Positions 8,110 through 10,686 of a DNA stretch of 10,686 nucleotides are shown here, one piece after another. Both the position numbers and the translations under genes were made by a program. The DNA comes from Gonium pectorale (taxonomy: Eukaryota > Chlorophyta > Chlorophyceae > Chlamydomonadales > Volvocaceae), in NCBI GenBank assembly GCA_001584585.1, contig LSYV01000050.1, positions 355,911 through 366,596 of the forward strand, written 5' to 3'. The notes beneath the pieces are model-generated. The model was not told the DNA's origin, did no database searches, and was given only the letters and a program-made list of their open reading frames with translations. Numbering within the stretch: position 1 is the first letter of the stretch; each line of letters begins with the position of its first letter.

Positions 8110-8795
8110 AGTGGCACTTTGGCGCGTTTGCAGCGAGGCTTCCTCAAAATGTGTGTAGGCACCAATCAAGCGGATGCCCGTTGCGCCTCGTGTTTCTCGC
8201 GAGCTGTCGCAGGCACTGCTGCGGATATTCTGGTTGCGGCTGGCTGTGAGGTTTGGGATCGTCTCGTGCCTTGCCAGGGCACAGTCTATCACGATGCCTC
8301 ATGTGATGGCGTGTGCACACATCGCTTTGTCCCGCGACTTGCTGGACGTGGACGGTTGGGATGCTAAGATGTTGTTGGCTTTGCGCTACTCGGGTAATGT
8401 TTGGCCCGACGTCCAAGACCCGATCTAGCGAAGTGCTTTATGCGTTGCGCAAGCGATTTGATAGTGTGTGGAAAGAGGACACTGAGCCATGCGACCTGCG
8501 TGCGTACGGTGGAAGTGGAGTTACCACTTGCCGATTCAAAGTTTGGATGGGGTCCCCGGGCTACATGTGTGTGTACGTACCTTTGGGGCGTGTATATGCG
8601 TGTGCCGGGAGGTTTCGTGTCTGCGCTTGGCCACTTGAGGTTGACCGGCCGGATGGGCGGGAGAGGTTCAAGCGGGGCAATGCAGGGTTCGCCGTACGGG
8701 GCAGGTAGAAGACGAGTGTCATGTCTTGCATAAATGTGAGGCGTATAATGGCCTAGGACCTGTCACAATGTACATTTATAGAATCGTGACGTGAA
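8110..8795 (+). mobile_element. Decayed non-LTR (LINE) retrotransposon fragment, C-terminal part of ORF2
   Basis: Blocks typical of the region after the reverse transcriptase in plant and algal L1-like elements occur in the correct order but in changing frames. They are LARLQRGFLKMCVGTNQ (8119-8169, frame 1), LLRIFWLRLAVRF (to about 8252, frame 2), VWDRLV (frame 1), DVDGWDAKMLLALRYSG (frame 2), YALRKRFDSVWK and TTCRFKVWMG (frame 0), GGFVSALGHLRLTGR (frame 1), RFKRGNAGF (frame 0), and VEDECHVLHKCEAYNG (8705-8752, frame 2). The last block is the Cys/His end motif of ORF2. At least seven frame changes show it is dead. The insertion is in the same direction as both genes. The reverse transcriptase and endonuclease parts, a poly-A end and target-site duplications were not found, so the limits are approximate. 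Confidence 0.75.
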
Positions 8796-9236
8796 AGCCC
8801 GGGTGGCGGGTGGCGGGCACTAGTTCCTCTGTGGGAAGGTGTGCATGTAGGAGAGACCAGGAAGGGCGAAGACAGGTGGGCGGCCAGGTGGAGGGCGGCT
8901 GGAGGTAGTGGTGCGGCCACCGAGAGGGCTGTGGAGCGTCGTCACAGGCCAAACATCCGCGACCCCGTTGGTGCACAGGTGTGGAGGCTATGGGTGCTGA
9001 CTGGCGGGTGGCGGCCTGCGCGTGCCTGCAGGCGGTTTGTGGCGACGGAGCTGCTCAGCTCCTTTGCGGGAGTAGTCGTCCCTTCAATGGTGTTGCTGCG
9101 TTTTGGTCGGAGAGGACTCCCAATCCCTGCGCCCCGGGTGGGCTCCCCCCCGCCGCCCCTGACGGGACAAACGGTGCTGGCGCCCAGCTCGTCACTTTTC
9201 ATTCCTTTTCTGCTTAAACTCCCCCCGCTCCGGCAG
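8796..9236. other. Stretch without a recognisable gene, upstream of the TRM5 exons
   Basis: It is GC-rich and starts with a short GGGTGGC repeat (about 8799-8820). A frame is open across much of it (from 8841) but gives no known motif and enters TRM5 exon sequence in the wrong frame. A pyrimidine-rich run at 9190-9236 ending CCGGCAG fits an acceptor, so the right part is probably an intron. No missing TRM5 N-terminal sequence was recognised. Confidence 0.5.
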
Positions 9237-10686
9237 CGGCTGCATGCTCCCCGCCGGCGTAGACGCGCCGTCCAGCTTCGAGACCATCGGTCACATCGCG
9301 CACCTCAACCTCCGGGACGAGCAGCTGCCGTACCGCCACGTCATAGGCGCCGTACTGCTGAACAAGGAACCGCATCTGCGGACCGTTGTCAACAAGGTGC
9401 AGTGCAGTGCAGCGCGCGAGCGGCGTTCGGGGTGGGGCGGGTCGGGCCGGGTTGGGCGTCCCGCCTCTGGCCCCCCTCTTCATCAGGTCCGGTGGCGCAG
9501 CACCGGGGCACGCCCGCGGCGCGCTCTCAAATCTTCATTCCGTCTCAAGCGCGTGTGTGCCCACGCCCCTCCCCCCCTGCTAACCGGCGTGGACGCGACG
9601 GCCGACCGACCTCTTGCCGTGCCCGCCCCTGCCTCCCCCTCCCCTTCCCCCCCCCAACAGTTGGGCTCCATCGAGAACGAGTACCGCGTGTTCGACATGG
9701 CGGCCATTGCTGGGGAGCCCCGCCTGGAAACCGAGGTCACGCAGGGCGGCTCTAAGTTCAGGCTCGACTTCTCAAAGGTGCGGACACACGGGGCAGCTCG
9801 GAACCTGCACTTGGGCTGTTTGGAGGGTAGATTGCGGTTGGCGGTTGGGCCGGCGTGCTGGGGCTGCCAGCCGGACGGTTACAGTGCAACGGTAGCGGTG
9901 ACGGCTAGGACGCAACGGGTGTCTAGCTGTCCCGCATGTGCTGTACTTGTCACGTGCGTCGCTGCCGTACCCGTCACGTGCGTCGCCCCCGCCCTGCCCT
10001 GCCCCACCCTGCCCCGCCCTCCTCCGCCCAGGTGTACTGGAACTCCCGCCTGGAGAGCGAGCACCTGCGGCTGGTCAGCTCGCTGCCCGCTGCCGGGGTG
10101 CTGGTCGACATGATGGCGGGTATCGGGCCATTCGCGGTGCCGGCGGCGCAGAGGGGGCTCACGGTGGGTGGGCGGGGAGGAGAGAACGACGGGGTTAGGA
10201 ACAAGCGGCGGCGCGCGGGGCAGCCCACCGCAGGGTGATTCCCACCATCCGCGCCATTCCGTGCTGCTTGATGTCCCCGACGCCCCTTGACAGCCTCGCT
10301 GGCCCCACAACAAAACTCCTTCGCGCGTCGCCCGGCTCGCCGGCTGCCGCCCGGCTGGCTGCGGTGCCCCCATCAAGGCGCATGCGCCCCGGGAGTCGGC
10401 ACACGCGCGTTTTGCCCGCCCGCCCCAATCGCCCGCAGGTGTACGCCAACGACCTTAACCCCTCCTCGGCCGCCTACTGCGCCCTCAACGCCCGCCTCAA
10501 CCGGCTGGGCTCTGGGTTGCGCGTGTTCAACATGGACGGCCGGGCCTTCCTGCGGCTGCTCTGCGACACGCCCGGCGGGCCGGCACAGGAGCTCAGGGAG
10601 CGGGCAGCGGCGGCAGGCGCGGCGGCCCTGCCGCCCTCCGCGCCGGCGGCTGCGCCGGCGGCAGCGGCTGACGCCGTGGCACCCGA
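9237..10686 (+). CDS. TRM5: tRNA (guanine-37-N1)-methyltransferase, Trm5 family, partial at both ends
   Basis: Trm5 transfers methyl from AdoMet to N1 of G37 next to the anticodon, which prevents frameshifting on ribosomes. Inferred exons: 9237-9396, 9661-9777, 10032-10163, 10439->10686, all with GT-AG introns and all starting in phase 0 except the first. Exon 1 gives [31 protein letters not shown] and LRTVVNK. Exon 2 gives [13 protein letters not shown] and SKFRLDFSK. Exon 3 gives [15 protein letters not shown] and the AdoMet loop [14 protein letters not shown]. Exon 4 gives [10 protein letters not shown] and [13 protein letters not shown], then an Ala/Pro-rich insert running off the window. 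The later NLPA-type motif is expected beyond the edge. The first coding exon here starts at the middle (D2) domain, and the usual N-terminal domain is not visible. The ATG at 9244 is in frame but unlikely to be the true start. Compartment (cytosol, organelle) cannot be told. Confidence 0.93.
9949..9986 (+). repeat. Two direct copies of a 14-base unit containing CACGTG in a TRM5 intron
   Basis: GTCACGTGCGTCGC occurs exactly at 9949-9962 and 9973-9986, 24 bases apart, inside the intron between TRM5 exons 2 and 3, and is followed by a CCCTGCC-rich pyrimidine tract (about 9987-10029) leading to the acceptor. CACGTG is the palindromic G-box/E-box core of bHLH and bZIP factors, but in an intron this may be chance or a local duplication. 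Confidence 0.6.

Noticed and set aside
8799..8830. GGGTGGC repeat as a second G-quadruplex
   Set aside because: Only three closely spaced GGG runs; the next run is too far away for a standard four-run motif.
8841..9755. Forward frame of 304 codons starting at 8841
   Set aside because: It crosses the TRM5 exon at 9237-9396 and the following intron in the wrong frame and has no recognisable motif.
1..10686. Bacterial-type operon, CRISPR array, tRNA or rRNA genes
   Set aside because: Spliced eukaryotic gene structure throughout. No repeat-spacer pattern, no tRNA-like or rRNA-like sequence was seen on either strand.
1..10686. Functional coupling of the guanylyl cyclase and TRM5 as a new system
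   Set aside because: They are in different pathways, separated by about 2.4 kb of decayed sequence, and nothing in the window joins them.

Overview
This is a eukaryotic nuclear window, not a bacterial one. The base composition is very GC-rich, the genes are split into many short exons by introns of about 100-400 bases, and the proteins carry Ala/Gly/Ser/Pro-rich low-complexity inserts. A PAS-linked guanylyl cyclase of this type points to a volvocine green alga (Chlamydomonas, Gonium or Volvox relatives). No reference could be searched, so species and paralogue remain open.

Bases 1 to about 6846 (+ strand) hold most of a large class III nucleotide cyclase gene whose 5' end lies outside the window. 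I traced 14 exons by joining conserved protein motifs across splice sites; every junction keeps phase. The order is: an N-terminal part of unknown fold with one hydrophobic stretch; a PAS domain interrupted by a low-complexity insert of roughly 650 residues; a helical linker; and a complete cyclase catalytic domain. Both metal-binding Asp residues, the Glu and Cys that mark guanine specificity, and the Asn/Arg transition-state pair are visible. Two neighbouring introns start with GC instead of GT, and two exons are only 28 and 16 nt long.

Bases 6847 to 9236 contain no intact gene that I can recognise. There is a near-perfect heptamer repeat with the form of a G-quadruplex (6994-7019), a coding-like but broken stretch (about 7020-7557), an isolated exon-like segment (7558-7652), and a decayed 3' end of a non-LTR (LINE) retrotransposon ORF2 (about 8110-8795) whose conserved blocks are scattered over all three frames. 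About 440 bases with nothing recognisable follow.

From about 9237 to the window end (+ strand) are four exons of TRM5, the tRNA (guanine-37-N1) methyltransferase. They cover the middle domain and the start of the AdoMet-binding domain, and the gene runs off the 3' edge. Its usual N-terminal domain was not found, which leaves its start open: distant exons, a divergent N-terminus, or a gene disturbed by the retroelement. The cyclase (cGMP signalling) and TRM5 (tRNA modification) have no known functional link and appear to be simple neighbours.
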